Below, piece after piece: positions 25,027 through 33,300 of a DNA stretch of 64,000 nt. The notes below the pieces were generated by a model that was not told the origin of the DNA, made no database searches, and saw nothing but the letters and a program-made list of their open reading frames with translations. Positions within the stretch are counted from its first letter, which is position 1; each line of letters begins with the position of its first letter. Origin of the DNA: Chlamydiales bacterium (GTDB lineage Bacteria > Chlamydiota > Chlamydiia > Chlamydiales > JACKPQ01); NCBI GenBank assembly GCA_024233435.1, contig JACKPQ010000002.1, positions 496,001 to 560,000 of the forward strand. The letters run 5' to 3'. A program made the position numbers and the translations under genes.

Positions 25027-25392
25027 ATGATTTATATTGATAGCATTAGAAGCGCTGCTTGGAGCACCTATGAGACACTTAGTGATGTCCAATGGTGGCA
25101 ACATGTCTACCAGAAAGTGTGTGAAAATCAGGGCGTTAAAAGAGCTTGGACTGTTATTAGCTCACCGAGAGGAAGGGCTTGGGGAGCGGGGATAGTTGGC
25201 GTTTGTGTTGCGGGCGTCATTGCTGTGGGAATTGCTCGTCGATGGTCGTCAAGGACTGCTAATGCGGGTCAAACCGGGGCCGAAGAAGGCCAGAAAGAGG
25301 AGTCGTCAGAGTTCAAAATCGCTGATAAGCCTAGTAAAGAGACAAAGGGCTGTGTGAATTATATAAACCCCAGCGAAACGCCGGGGTCTTGA
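25027..25392 (+). CDS. Small single-span membrane protein, cassette-island member
   Basis: A protein of 121 residues with ATAGGAGACCT before the ATG. A 50-residue polar head (SIRSAAWSTYETL...) leads to GRAWGAGIVGVCVAGVIAVGIARRW, one membrane span (about 58-80) ended by basic residues, then a 40-residue polar tail. The G-R/K before the span and the head-span-tail order echo the cassette proteins, though sequence identity is low. The final codons are part of a terminator-like hairpin. Unknown function. Confidence 0.72.
   Translation: MIYIDSIRSAAWSTYETLSDVQWWQHVYQKVCENQGVKRAWTVISSPRGRAWGAGIVGVCVAGVIAVGIARRWSSRTANAGQTGAEEGQKEESSEFKIADKPSKETKGCVNYINPSETPGS
25367..25387. terminator. Hairpin at the convergent ends of the 25027 gene and khpA
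   Basis: ACCCC-A-GCG pairs with CGC-C-GGGGT across a three-base loop (one A:C mismatch). It lies wholly within the last codons of the upstream gene, 15 bases before the khpA stop on the other strand. T-runs are weak on both sides, so bidirectional termination is likely but not certain. Confidence 0.55.
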
Positions 25393-25401
25393 GTAGCGTT
25401 T

Positions 25402-25683
25402 TTAAGCTTCTGCTTCTGCAGGGGCTGCTTCTGATTCCTCGGACTGTCGGTCTTCCTCGACGATTTCAAGGTTAACGCGCATGTTGTTGCGACTTGCAAC
25501 AGCCATTAGAAGAGTGCGAATGGCATTGATTGTCTTGCCTTTCTTACCGATGATTTTACCAGTGTCTGACTTGTCAACAGACAACTCAATGATCAAAGTG
25601 TGCGTGCCGCCAACTTCGCTGATCTGGACTTTGTCGGGATTATCGACCAGGTTCTTTACGATGTATTCAATAAATTCTTTCAT
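25402..25683 (-). CDS. khpA: KH-domain RNA-binding protein KhpA
   Basis: A protein of 93 residues consisting of one KH domain with the RNA-binding loop GKIIGKKGKT near residues 42-51, followed by an acidic Glu/Ala tail (residues 78-93). KhpA proteins bind RNA, often with KhpB, and affect division and translation. It starts 3 bases after the rluD stop, so the two are cotranscribed. I recall a small gene at this place in C. trachomatis. Confidence 0.9.
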   Translation of the reverse strand: MKEFIEYIVKNLVDNPDKVQISEVGGTHTLIIELSVDKSDTGKIIGKKGKTINAIRTLLMAVASRNNMRVNLEIVEEDRQSEESEAAPAEAEA

Positions 25684-25686
25684 GTT

Positions 25687-26619
25687 TCAGTCCTTGCTAG
25701 GATTAATGGATCGTGCTCCTGATTGTAGCACTCCTGTAAATTTCTGCCCACAAAAGAATTCTTTTGGAACAGGTGCCTGAAAATGAAGATCTTGTGCTGT
25801 AATGGGATGCTTGAGCTTCAGCTCATAAGCATGCAGTAAATGGCGGTTTAAATTTTTTGCAGGGCTTCCATAAAGGGTGTCGCCAACGATGGGGCAGTTA
25901 AGGGACTTGAGGTGGACGCGGACTTGATGGGTGCGGCCTGTATGAGGCCTAGCAAGGACAAGTGTATAGGGCCCGTCCTGAGCAAGGGTTTGAAAATGGG
26001 TGAGGGCGCTGCGGCCTTCTGGGACGCAGGCCATTTGTTTGCGATGGATAGGGTGGCGGCCGATGGAGCTATCCACTGTGCAAATGCCAGGGTTGCTTGT
26101 TGTGATGGCAAGATATGTCTTATCTATTTGACGGTTAGAGAATTGCTCAATTAAAAGGGCGTGGGCTTGAGATGTTTTTGCTGCGATGAGCACGCCTGAG
26201 GTCTCTTTGTCGAGACGGTGCACAATTCCTGGTCGCAAGGGATCCGTGCCACCTTCTAGTTTCTGCTTGCAGTGGAAAACAAGGGCATTTGCGAAGGTGC
26301 CAGTTGGGTGGCCAGGCGCTGGATGGGTAACCATGCCAGCGGGTTTATTAATGGCGATGAGGTGCTCGTCTTCATATAGGATATCAAGAGGGATATTTTC
26401 AGGGAGAAGGTCGAGCTCAGGGGTTAGCTGAAAGCAAACTTCGATTTCATCGCCAATTCGTGGGATAAATCTTTTTTTGACAGGAGATCCATTGACGAGG
26501 ACACACTTTTCTGTGATGAGATGTTGGAAGTAGCTGCGCGATTTGCAAAAGCGATGTGCTAATAGCCGATCGAGGCGCTCATCTTCATTTAATATTGTAA
26601 ACGTTTCTGTGGAATCCAT
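25687..26619 (-). CDS. rluD: RluA-family 23S rRNA pseudouridine synthase, RluD type
   Basis: Converts uridine to pseudouridine in ribosomal RNA. The 310-residue protein has an N-terminal S4 RNA-binding domain (residues 1-75, with EDERLDRLLA and VLVNGSPVKKRF) and the catalytic core with GIVHRLDKETSG, whose aspartate is the nucleophile (near residue 138), and ARPHTGRTHQVRVH. The RluD assignment over RluC rests on S4 placement and length. Just upstream lies a 163-bp palindromic element, so its promoter may be inside that element. Confidence 0.92.
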   Translation of the reverse strand: MDSTETFTILNEDERLDRLLAHRFCKSRSYFQHLITEKCVLVNGSPVKKRFIPRIGDEIEVCFQLTPELDLLPENIPLDILYEDEHLIAINKPAGMVTHPAPGHPTGTFANALVFHCKQKLEGGTDPLRPGIVHRLDKETSGVLIAAKTSQAHALLIEQFSNRQIDKTYLAITTSNPGICTVDSSIGRHPIHRKQMACVPEGRSALTHFQTLAQDGPYTLVLARPHTGRTHQVRVHLKSLNCPIVGDTLYGSPAKNLNRHLLHAYELKLKHPITAQDLHFQAPVPKEFFCGQKFTGVLQSGARSINPSKD

Positions 26620-26629
26620 GTGCCTATTA

Positions 26630-26792
26630 ACCTCAGTTCTGGGTTTATATCACTAACCTTTAGGCAATTCAGAGAAATCTTGCACAATTTTTGCCTCACC
26701 CATAGCGGATTTGCTATGGGATTCGCCAAAAATGGTACAATCTTCCACCTGAATTCCGTTAAATCTTACCGATATAAACCCAGAACTGAGGT
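26630..26792. mobile_element. 163-bp palindromic MITE-like element, copy 1
   Basis: Ends are 22-bp perfect inverted repeats (ACCTCAGTTCTGGGTTTATATC), bounded on both sides by TA, the target duplication expected of IS630/Tc1-mariner-like transposition. The whole length is an imperfect palindrome whose centre is CCCATAGC/GCTATGGG around base 26711. There is no coding capacity. A second element of exactly the same length lies at 60246, and a shortened relative at 40634. No matching transposase is present in the window. Confidence 0.8.
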
Positions 26793-26806
26793 TATTATAG
26801 CACAGA

Positions 26807-27046
26807 CTACTGTCCTTCCTCAATCTTCTTGTTTTTTTCAGCTTGATTTTGCATGCTAGCGCGTTGCCGGCTGCCGGCACCTTCGATGCTTTTGTCCAAA
26901 GCTTGCTCAGCGGCTGGGTTATTGATTACATTTTCATAGGTGATCTTGTAATCAGATGAAGGCATATCTACATCTTGTTTGCCATTTGGTCCATCTGGTG
27001 GGGTGGAAGGTGGCGAGCCGCTGGTTGGGGGAATAGGTCCTGTCAT
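26807..27046 (-). CDS. Small proline-rich hypothetical protein
   Basis: A protein of 79 residues. Residues 1-27 are Pro/Ser/Gly-rich (MTGPIPPTSGSPPST), the rest is polar and helical (YENVINNPAAEQALDKSIEG, then a Lys/Gln/Glu-rich end). No membrane span or signal. The ribosome site is weak, so confidence in translation is moderate. The neighbour at 27089 has a similar PPxSG-type N-terminus, suggesting a pair. Unknown function; disordered Ser/Pro-rich N-termini are common in type III substrates, but this is not proof. Confidence 0.5.
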   Translation of the reverse strand: MTGPIPPTSGSPPSTPPDGPNGKQDVDMPSSDYKITYENVINNPAAEQALDKSIEGAGSRQRASMQNQAEKNKKIEEGQ

Positions 27047-27088
27047 AATCTTATCATAATAATAAAAAATTTATTGTCAAAAAGATTA

Positions 27089-27322
27089 TTATGTCTCTTC
27101 CCGCTTCATTTTTTCCATTTGCTCTTTCATTCTTTGCATGTCGTGCTTGACGATCTGAGATAAGAATTTGAATTCATTATCCATAAATTCTTCATATTCT
27201 TTTGGAGTGAAATGCATAGAAGGAAAAAAGTTCTTAGGCACCTGAGGGCCTTGCGAAGAATCATCTGAACCTCCGAGTTTTCCTGAACCTGGGGCGCCAC
27301 TTGGCGGTTGTACACTACCCAT
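27089..27322 (-). CDS. Small hypothetical protein with proline/glycine-rich head and helical tail
   Basis: A protein of 77 residues with GGAGG upstream. Residues 1-30 are low complexity (SVQPPSGAPGSGKLGG), residues 31-50 hold FFPSMHFTPKEYEEFMD, and residues 51-77 form a charged helix (MQRMKEQMEKMKREE). It lies 42 bases upstream of the 26807 gene on the same strand. I recall a small unassigned gene (CT659) in this neighbourhood in C. trachomatis, but cannot confirm identity. Confidence 0.6.
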   Translation of the reverse strand: MGSVQPPSGAPGSGKLGGSDDSSQGPQVPKNFFPSMHFTPKEYEEFMDNEFKFLSQIVKHDMQRMKEQMEKMKREET

Positions 27323-27365
27323 ATTTGTCTTTTTCCTCCGTTTTTATTATAGTTCGAACAGATTT

Positions 27366-27818
27366 ATGAGTCAAATTGAAGACGCTGAAATTAGGTCCGG
27401 TTGGAATTACGCTTTAAAAGTGCTATCTAGGCGCGCCCTTTTTTGCGAGCAGCTTCGAGAAAAGCTTGAAAAGCGATTTTTGAGTCAAGAGGCTATTGAT
27501 GCTATTATCGCGAAAGTTAAGCATTATGGTTTTGTTAATGATGGCGAGCTCCTTAGAGCGAGTGTGACATCTGCATTTACAAAAGGCCGAGGGCCTAAGC
27601 GCGTGCTTTATGACCTCATGCGAAAGAGCAAATTGCCAAAAGAGGTGATTGAAAAAGAGATCAATGAGCAAATGCCTTTTGAGATGTGTGTGGAGCAGGC
27701 AAAAAAACTCATCAAGCGCTACACATTTCCTGAGCATAAAAAACGCGCCTTTGCATTTTTGCTCAGGCGTGGCTTTTCATTTGATGTTATACAAAAAGTC
27801 TTGAATTTTGATGACTGA
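27366..27818 (+). CDS. recX: Regulatory protein RecX
   Basis: Modulates RecA filaments. The 150-residue protein shows the RecX three-helix repeats: ALKVLSRRALFCEQLREKL, the conserved YGFVNDGELLRA near residues 57-68, then GPKRVLYDLMRKSKLP. Length is normal. It starts shortly after the divergent 27322 gene and precedes hemA by 20 bases. It is not next to recA here. Confidence 0.88.
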   Translation: MSQIEDAEIRSGWNYALKVLSRRALFCEQLREKLEKRFLSQEAIDAIIAKVKHYGFVNDGELLRASVTSAFTKGRGPKRVLYDLMRKSKLPKEVIEKEINEQMPFEMCVEQAKKLIKRYTFPEHKKRAFAFLLRRGFSFDVIQKVLNFDD

Positions 27819-27838
27819 TTGCATATGAGTAGTTTCTT

Positions 27839-28777
27839 ATGCGGTTTGGTATCATAGGAATTAATTTTAAGTCTGCCGAATTAAATTTGCGCGAGCAAAT
27901 TTCACGTGTGTTTGATCGGCTCTACGGTGCCCAATCGATAGGGTACTATCGATACTCTTGCATTTTGCTTAGCACCTGTAATCGGTGTGAGCTCTATTTT
28001 CATGATCCTGATCCAGCTCAGTTGCATGCGACGATTTTAGAAGAAATTCGTTTAGCGATTCACGATGATTTTGATCATGCGCTTTATAGTTTTTTCGATC
28101 AGGAGTGTTTAGCGCATTTATCTAAGGTTGCAGCAGGTTTTGATAGCGCCTTTGTGTTTGAAAGTGAGATTCAAAGACAGGTTAAGTGCGCATATAGCCG
28201 AGCAACGCAAAAGCAGTTGCCATTTGAGCTGCACTATTTATTTCAAAAAAGCCTGCATAACAGCAAGGTGTTGAGAACGAGCTTGAGTAATGGAGAGAAT
28301 GTGCCAGCGCTTCCAAGTGTTGTTGCTAAAAAAGTTTTGGGGCATAGGCCTAAGAGCGTTTTAGTCGTTGGCAATTCAGAAATTGGACGTGGCTGTGTTA
28401 GAGCTCTTAAAAGACGAGGATTTACAGACATTGATGTCATTACACGCCATGGGCAGGGGCTGGGGTGGAATCAGCTTCCTACATGGCCAGAATATGATGT
28501 TGTCATCGCAACTAGCAAAACGCAAGAGGCGCTATTGACAAGTGAGCATTATTATAAAGGCGCGCCGGTGCAAATGATTTATGATTTAGGGATGCCCCGA
28601 TGTGCAGCAAATGATCTATTACTACCTATTGTCGATATCGATAAGCTAGCTTTTGAAATGCAGCATATGCGTTTGCTGCAACAAAGCAATCTGATGATTG
28701 GTGAAAAAAAGATTCGCGAAATAGTTGCGCGCCAGTTTAAAATGGCGCAAGCAAGGAAGTTGCGATGCGCAAGTTAG
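27839..28777 (+). CDS. hemA: Glutamyl-tRNA reductase
   Basis: First enzyme of the C5 haem pathway: reduces glutamyl-tRNA to glutamate-1-semialdehyde with NADPH. The 312-residue protein has the catalytic cysteine in LLSTCNRCELY (about residues 42-52) and an NADPH domain with VLVVGNSEIGRG. It is short of the usual 400 residues: the C-terminal dimerisation helices are curtailed, as I recall for other chlamydial HemA. It overlaps the bactofilin-like gene by 13 bases. Confidence 0.92.
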   Translation: MRFGIIGINFKSAELNLREQISRVFDRLYGAQSIGYYRYSCILLSTCNRCELYFHDPDPAQLHATILEEIRLAIHDDFDHALYSFFDQECLAHLSKVAAGFDSAFVFESEIQRQVKCAYSRATQKQLPFELHYLFQKSLHNSKVLRTSLSNGENVPALPSVVAKKVLGHRPKSVLVVGNSEIGRGCVRALKRRGFTDIDVITRHGQGLGWNQLPTWPEYDVVIATSKTQEALLTSEHYYKGAPVQMIYDLGMPRCAANDLLLPIVDIDKLAFEMQHMRLLQQSNLMIGEKKIREIVARQFKMAQARKLRCAS

Positions 28778-29880
28778 TCTGTTTTTTTCTCTTTTTCCTT
28801 TCAGTCTCTGCGTATGCTAAAGATGGCGCGCTGATTAAAGTGTTGCCTGCAAATAGTAGCCATTTAGGCGATTATTTCGTGCGAGGCCAAACAGTAGAAA
28901 TATCTGGAACTGTGACCGGAGACCTTTATGTTTTAGGTGGCCAGGTATTTATCGACGGGACGATTAATGGTAACGTGCTTGTAGCCGGAGGCACCGTGAA
29001 TATCGAGGGGAGAGTTGATCAAAATGTGCGCTCACTTGCAGGGCAGGTTGTCATTAGTGGATCTGTTGGTCGAAGCGTGACCGTTTTGAGCGGCTCTTTG
29101 GAAGTGCAGCCTTCAGCGGTCATCAGCAAAAACCTCATTGCAATGTCGGGTAATGTTGATCTTGCAGGGTCAGTTCATGGGAATGCTTTGCTTGGGACAT
29201 CCAGTTTGCGTTTAGCAGGTGGAGTCGGCGGAGGAGTGACAGCCTATGTCAATCAAATGCGAGTGACCTCAAAGGCAAATGTTGAAGGGGGTCTTGAATA
29301 CTGGAGTAGTAGCGATGCTCTCATCGATTCAACAGCGCACATCATTGGCGGCGTTGTGCATCACCCCTCATTTTTCTACTCAATTTCAAAAGGTAAAATC
29401 ATCCAGAGCTTGCGCTTTGGTTCAACCATTTTGCCTATCCTCATGAACTTTCTTTATACGCTTGGTCTAGGGTTGATCTTGATGCGCTATTTTCCTCACA
29501 GCATTAAGCGAGCAGTGGGAGCTCTTTTGCAAAATCCTGTTCATACAGCGCTTGTAGGCATCGTTGTCCTCGTGCTCTTGCCGCTTCTTTCTCTTTTGTT
29601 TTTGATGTCCGTGCTTGGCGTGCCTTTTGCAATCACTCTCATAGCTGTCAACGTTTTTGCTTTTTACACGGCGAAAATTTTTACAGTCCTCTGGTTGGAA
29701 AAGCTCATTTTCCGCAAGCATTTTGAAAAGCACAGACGCCTGTTTTTCACCATAGGCCTTATGGTCTACTTCACTTTGGCAACGATCCCCACTGTTGGAA
29801 CGATCATCTCCTTTGCCATCATGCTCATGGGGCTTGGAGCGATGGTGCGAGGCCGTCTCATCATGAAAGAAACATCATGA
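28765..29880 (+). CDS. Bactofilin-like beta-helix membrane protein
   Basis: A protein of 371 residues with a signal peptide (residues 1-18, ending AYA), a region of short repeated strands typical of polymer-forming bactofilin domains (about 40-200: VTGDLYVLGG, INGNVLVAGG, VDQNVRSLAG), and four membrane spans in the C-terminal third. The combination of an extracytoplasmic beta-helix and membrane anchor is also seen in unassigned bacterial families. Cytoskeletal or envelope-organising roles are possible. It overlaps hemA upstream (13 bases) and the MFS gene downstream (4 bases). Confidence 0.8.
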   Translation: MRKLVCFFLFFLSVSAYAKDGALIKVLPANSSHLGDYFVRGQTVEISGTVTGDLYVLGGQVFIDGTINGNVLVAGGTVNIEGRVDQNVRSLAGQVVISGSVGRSVTVLSGSLEVQPSAVISKNLIAMSGNVDLAGSVHGNALLGTSSLRLAGGVGGGVTAYVNQMRVTSKANVEGGLEYWSSSDALIDSTAHIIGGVVHHPSFFYSISKGKIIQSLRFGSTILPILMNFLYTLGLGLILMRYFPHSIKRAVGALLQNPVHTALVGIVVLVLLPLLSLLFLMSVLGVPFAITLIAVNVFAFYTAKIFTVLWLEKLIFRKHFEKHRRLFFTIGLMVYFTLATIPTVGTIISFAIMLMGLGAMVRGRLIMKETS

Positions 29881-31109
29881 AGCCGACATTTAATTTTAAA
29901 GAGATGGCGCCTGTTCTCTTCGCAGTCTTTGTTGATATATTAGGCTTTGGCGTTGCCCTTCCCATCTTGACTTCACTCTTTTCAAGCGGTGACTTTTTGC
30001 CTGCAGGTATTTCAGAGCAAGGTCGTTATTCCCTTTTGGCTGTGGGATATGCTCTATACCCTTTTTGTATGCTATTTGGTTCGTCATTTATGGGTGACCT
30101 ATCGGACATTATCGGGCGCAAAAAAGTGCTTGTGATGTGTATGGGGGGATTTGCCATCGGCTTTGCTTTCATGGGCATTGGCGTTAAACTCTTTTCGATT
30201 TCCCTATTGTTTGCAGGACGGGCATTAACAGGGCTTACTGCGGCAAGCCTTCCCACGACGATGGCAGCCGTGGCCGATATGAGCACCGATGAAAATAAGG
30301 CCACCCACATGAGTTTTGTTGTCTTTGTTCAAAGCCTTGGATTTGTGCTAGGACCTCTCATTGCAGGAGTCTTATCCAACCGCAACGTCACATTTTTTTT
30401 CGATGATGCGATGCCATTTTTTTTCTCTGCGTGTCTTGCAACATTGGCTTTTTTCTGGATAGGTGTTGGCTTCCAAGAATCCTTTATCAAAAATCCCAAC
30501 AAAATAATCGAGCCTCTGCGCTTGATTATGGTGTTTGTTGAAGCTGCCCGGCACAAGCGCGTGCGTCTACTCACATCAGCATTTATTATGCACCAGATGG
30601 GCATTGCTCTTTATGTGCAACTCATTTTAATCCATTTACAGCGCACTTTTTCCTATACAGCCTTCCAGATGGGGCTATTTAATGCCTTTTTTGGCCTATG
30701 GATGGGCCTTGGTCTCATCATCATCATTCCGTATGCAACAAAGCGATTCAAAATTGAATGGATTGCCTGTGTTTGTATCGGATGCATGGGTCTTTTTCAA
30801 CTCTTGACTGCTTTTTCAGCAATCCAATGGCTCATTTGGCTATTCCTAATTCCGTATGCAGGCTTTGCCAACGCAGGCTGGTCAGCGATTCTGACCTCTT
30901 TTTCGCACGCAGTGGATAAAAAATCGCAAGGTTGGGCTCTTGGTATCACAGGCTCTGTTGTTGCGCTCTCATTTGTGTTAACCGGTTTTGCTCCTAACTT
31001 GATTCCCTATATGGGAGCCATGCCCCTCATTGCAGTTGGTGGTGTTTTGCTTCTTGGTGGCTCGCTGATCATGCGCCATTATTGTCGCCGCTTTCACGTG
31101 CCTTTTTGA
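29877..31109 (+). CDS. Major facilitator superfamily transporter (TetA-like)
   Basis: A 410-residue protein with about 12 membrane spans. The loop after span 2 has motif A (GDLSDIIGRKKVL, near 75-87) and span 4 has the LFAGRALTGL antiporter motif region, as in the drug:H+ antiporter-1/TetA group. Substrate unknown; similarity to tetracycline efflux proteins does not prove drug export. It overlaps the bactofilin-like gene by four bases (ATGA). Confidence 0.92.
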   Translation: MKPTFNFKEMAPVLFAVFVDILGFGVALPILTSLFSSGDFLPAGISEQGRYSLLAVGYALYPFCMLFGSSFMGDLSDIIGRKKVLVMCMGGFAIGFAFMGIGVKLFSISLLFAGRALTGLTAASLPTTMAAVADMSTDENKATHMSFVVFVQSLGFVLGPLIAGVLSNRNVTFFFDDAMPFFFSACLATLAFFWIGVGFQESFIKNPNKIIEPLRLIMVFVEAARHKRVRLLTSAFIMHQMGIALYVQLILIHLQRTFSYTAFQMGLFNAFFGLWMGLGLIIIIPYATKRFKIEWIACVCIGCMGLFQLLTAFSAIQWLIWLFLIPYAGFANAGWSAILTSFSHAVDKKSQGWALGITGSVVALSFVLTGFAPNLIPYMGAMPLIAVGGVLLLGGSLIMRHYCRRFHVPF

Positions 31110-31161
31110 TGTCAACGTCTTTGCTTTACTTAATTTATCTGGATGACTATGATCCTCCCTC

Positions 31162-31437
31162 ATGGCAACACCTGGCAATAGACAACTTCAAAGATACAAC
31201 GCAACATTGAGTGAAGCATCACAGATAACTCCCCCTCCTTGCTGTAGCCATGTGCCTGTCATTGCTGCTTTAAAAGAGGAATTAGCAGCGATGGACAACC
31301 AATATCGCAAAGAAGTTGCTGATCACATGCAAGCGGTAAAAAAGATGTGTGAGCTGCACAGCAAGGTGGAAGAGCAGATCAAAGTAATTGCAAGGCTTAG
31401 ACAAGAGATTTTAGATAAGACGGGAGAAAATCAATGA
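31162..31437 (+). CDS. Small coiled-coil protein
   Basis: A protein of 91 residues from ATG 31162; an internal ATG at 31291 with GAGGA upstream could be the true start (48 residues). Residues 35-88 form one long charged helix (ALKEELAAM, HSKVEEQIKVIARL), a probable coiled coil. It overlaps the next gene by four bases (ATGA), so the two products may be made together. Unknown function. Confidence 0.6.
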   Translation: MATPGNRQLQRYNATLSEASQITPPPCCSHVPVIAALKEELAAMDNQYRKEVADHMQAVKKMCELHSKVEEQIKVIARLRQEILDKTGENQ

Positions 31438-31973
31438 CGCCATCGATCAGAAGATCTTCTAGCTCCGACTCTCTCTCATCGCAAGCCCAGGAAGCTCTTG
31501 AGCAGAAAGACCTACAAGACCTGGTTAACACTGTTCAAACTAGGGTCCATGCTTATGAGTCATGGATTGCCACTCAAAATAAGAAAGTCAAAGATCTAGG
31601 GTCAAGAATCAAAGGCTTGTACTGTCAACTACGCTGGTGCGAAAATAGCCATATTAGCCATGGGAGGATGAAGAAATCTGATCGAACAGTCTTTGAAGAA
31701 AAGACCCCAGAGCTTGAGAGGTCGGCTGGCTCTTTAGGCCTTTACTCAGCAGAGACCCTTGTTATAGGGAGACAGGATGAGCGAGAGTTTTTTAACGCGC
31801 AGCTTAAAAATTTACATGACCAATTGAGTCTCCTTGATCAGCAAAAGAAGGAAGTGACTAAGACAATCTCAAAGTTGGAATCAAAAGAGAAGGACTTGCT
31901 TCAACTTATTAAAGAGAGAGAAGAGCTTTATTTTAAAATTCCGCATGGCCAGGAACACGTGGAAAAGCGTTGA
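31434..31973 (+). CDS. Coiled-coil hypothetical protein
   Basis: A protein of 179 residues. A Ser-rich N-terminus (SIRRSSSSDSLSS, residues 4-16) is followed by two helical segments (about 20-62 and 118-168) with heptad-like spacing, separated by a looped middle. Translationally coupled to the gene at 31162, which is also coiled coil, so a complex of the two is plausible. The last 41 bases overlap the 3' end of asnS on the other strand. No family recognised; Ser-rich heads occur in chlamydial secreted proteins, but this is not diagnostic. Confidence 0.7.
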   Translation: MTPSIRRSSSSDSLSSQAQEALEQKDLQDLVNTVQTRVHAYESWIATQNKKVKDLGSRIKGLYCQLRWCENSHISHGRMKKSDRTVFEEKTPELERSAGSLGLYSAETLVIGRQDEREFFNAQLKNLHDQLSLLDQQKKEVTKTISKLESKEKDLLQLIKEREELYFKIPHGQEHVEKR

Positions 31974-33300
31974 CATCGCGGATGTTTTCCACGCCGGTCA
32001 CAAATTGGATAAGGCGCTCAAAACCAAGTCCAAAACCTCCATGGGGAACTGTTCCATAGCGGCGCAAGTCTAAATACCACTGGTAAACTTCTAGATCGAG
32101 GTTGTGATCTGTAAGCTTTTTCTCGAGGATGTTGAGGCGCTCTTCACGCTGGCTGCCGCCGATGAGCTCGCCAATATTAGGGACAATGAGGTCTGTGGCT
32201 GCGACGGTTTTCCCATCATCATTATCGCGCATATAAAAAGCTTTTATTTCTTTAGGATAATTGGTGATGAAGAGGGGACACTTGCAATGCTCTTCAGCGA
32301 GGAAGCGTTCGTGCTCGGTTTGTAGGTCAATGCCCCATTCGGGTTTGTAATCGAAAGACCTGTTTGATTTTTGTAAGATGGCAATGGCTTCTGTGTAGCT
32401 CAGCGTTGCAAAGTCAGCATCTCGAAAACGTGTGAGGCGATCGATCAGGCCATTTTCAAGGAATTTATCAAAGAACTGCATGTCTTCGGTGCAATGCTCG
32501 AGGATATCAGCAATGAGGAATTTTACATAGTCGCGCGCGCAATCCATCACTGTGCTTAGGTCTGCAAAGGCAAGTTCAGGTTCAACCATCCAAAACTCGG
32601 CAATATGGCGCTGGGTGTGGGAGTTTTCTGCGCGAAATGTAGGGCCAAATGTGTAGACATCTGATAAGGCGCACGCATAGGCCTCAGCATTGAGCTGACC
32701 AGAGACAGTGAGGAAAGTGGGCTTGTGGAAAAAGTCTTTAGAATAGTCAACACCTTCTGGGGTTTTGGGAGTTTTTTCGAGATCGAGCGTGGTGACTTTG
32801 AACATCTGGCCAGCGCCCTCGCAGTCGGAGCTGGTGATGATAGGGGATTGCAGATAAAGGAACCCGCGCTCTTGAAAGAATCGGTGTGTGGAATAAGCGA
32901 GGCGAGAGCGCACTCTTGCGACAGCACCTTGGGTATTTGTGCGCGGGCGCAAATGGGCAATCGTTCGCAAAAATTCAAAAGAGTGTCGTTTTTTCTGAAG
33001 AGGATAGCTGTCGGCAGGGCAGGGGCCATGCACTTCCATGGAAGTGGCTTGCATCTCAAATTTTTGGTGACCCGGGCTTTCAACGAGCTTGCCTGTAACA
33101 GAAACCGAGCACCCTGTTGTGAGCTCGCAAGGAATAGAATGGTCGACAATGATTTGAAGGTTAGAGAGTGATGAACCGTCATTGACCTCAACAAATGTGA
33201 AGCTTTTTTGCGAGCGTACGGTACGCACCCAACCGCTGATGCGTTTTTCAGATCCGATATCGCTGAATTTAAGATCGTTAATTTTGGTACGTGGAATCAT
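31933..33300 (-). CDS. asnS: Asparaginyl-tRNA synthetase
   Basis: Charges tRNA-Asn with asparagine. The 455-residue class II enzyme has an N-terminal OB-fold anticodon domain (about residues 8-100), motif 2 (TFRAENSHTQRHIAEFWMVEPE, split here as FRAENSHT and AEFWMVEPE) and motif 3 (GGFGLGFERL). The long insert near the active site and the VPGHAEF ending separate it from AspRS. I use ATG 33300, which overlaps the nfo stop by four bases. C. trachomatis, as I recall, lacks this enzyme and uses the GatCAB amidotransferase route. Confidence 0.95.
   Translation of the reverse strand: MIPRTKINDLKFSDIGSEKRISGWVRTVRSQKSFTFVEVNDGSSLSNLQIIVDHSIPCELTTGCSVSVTGKLVESPGHQKFEMQATSMEVHGPCPADSYPLQKKRHSFEFLRTIAHLRPRTNTQGAVARVRSRLAYSTHRFFQERGFLYLQSPIITSSDCEGAGQMFKVTTLDLEKTPKTPEGVDYSKDFFHKPTFLTVSGQLNAEAYACALSDVYTFGPTFRAENSHTQRHIAEFWMVEPELAFADLSTVMDCARDYVKFLIADILEHCTEDMQFFDKFLENGLIDRLTRFRDADFATLSYTEAIAILQKSNRSFDYKPEWGIDLQTEHERFLAEEHCKCPLFITNYPKEIKAFYMRDNDDGKTVAATDLIVPNIGELIGGSQREERLNILEKKLTDHNLDLEVYQWYLDLRRYGTVPHGGFGLGFERLIQFVTGVENIRDVNAFPRVPGHAEF

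Noticed and set aside
32556..33194. 212-residue minus-strand frame inside asnS
   Set aside because: It is a shadow frame of asnS, which is unambiguous.
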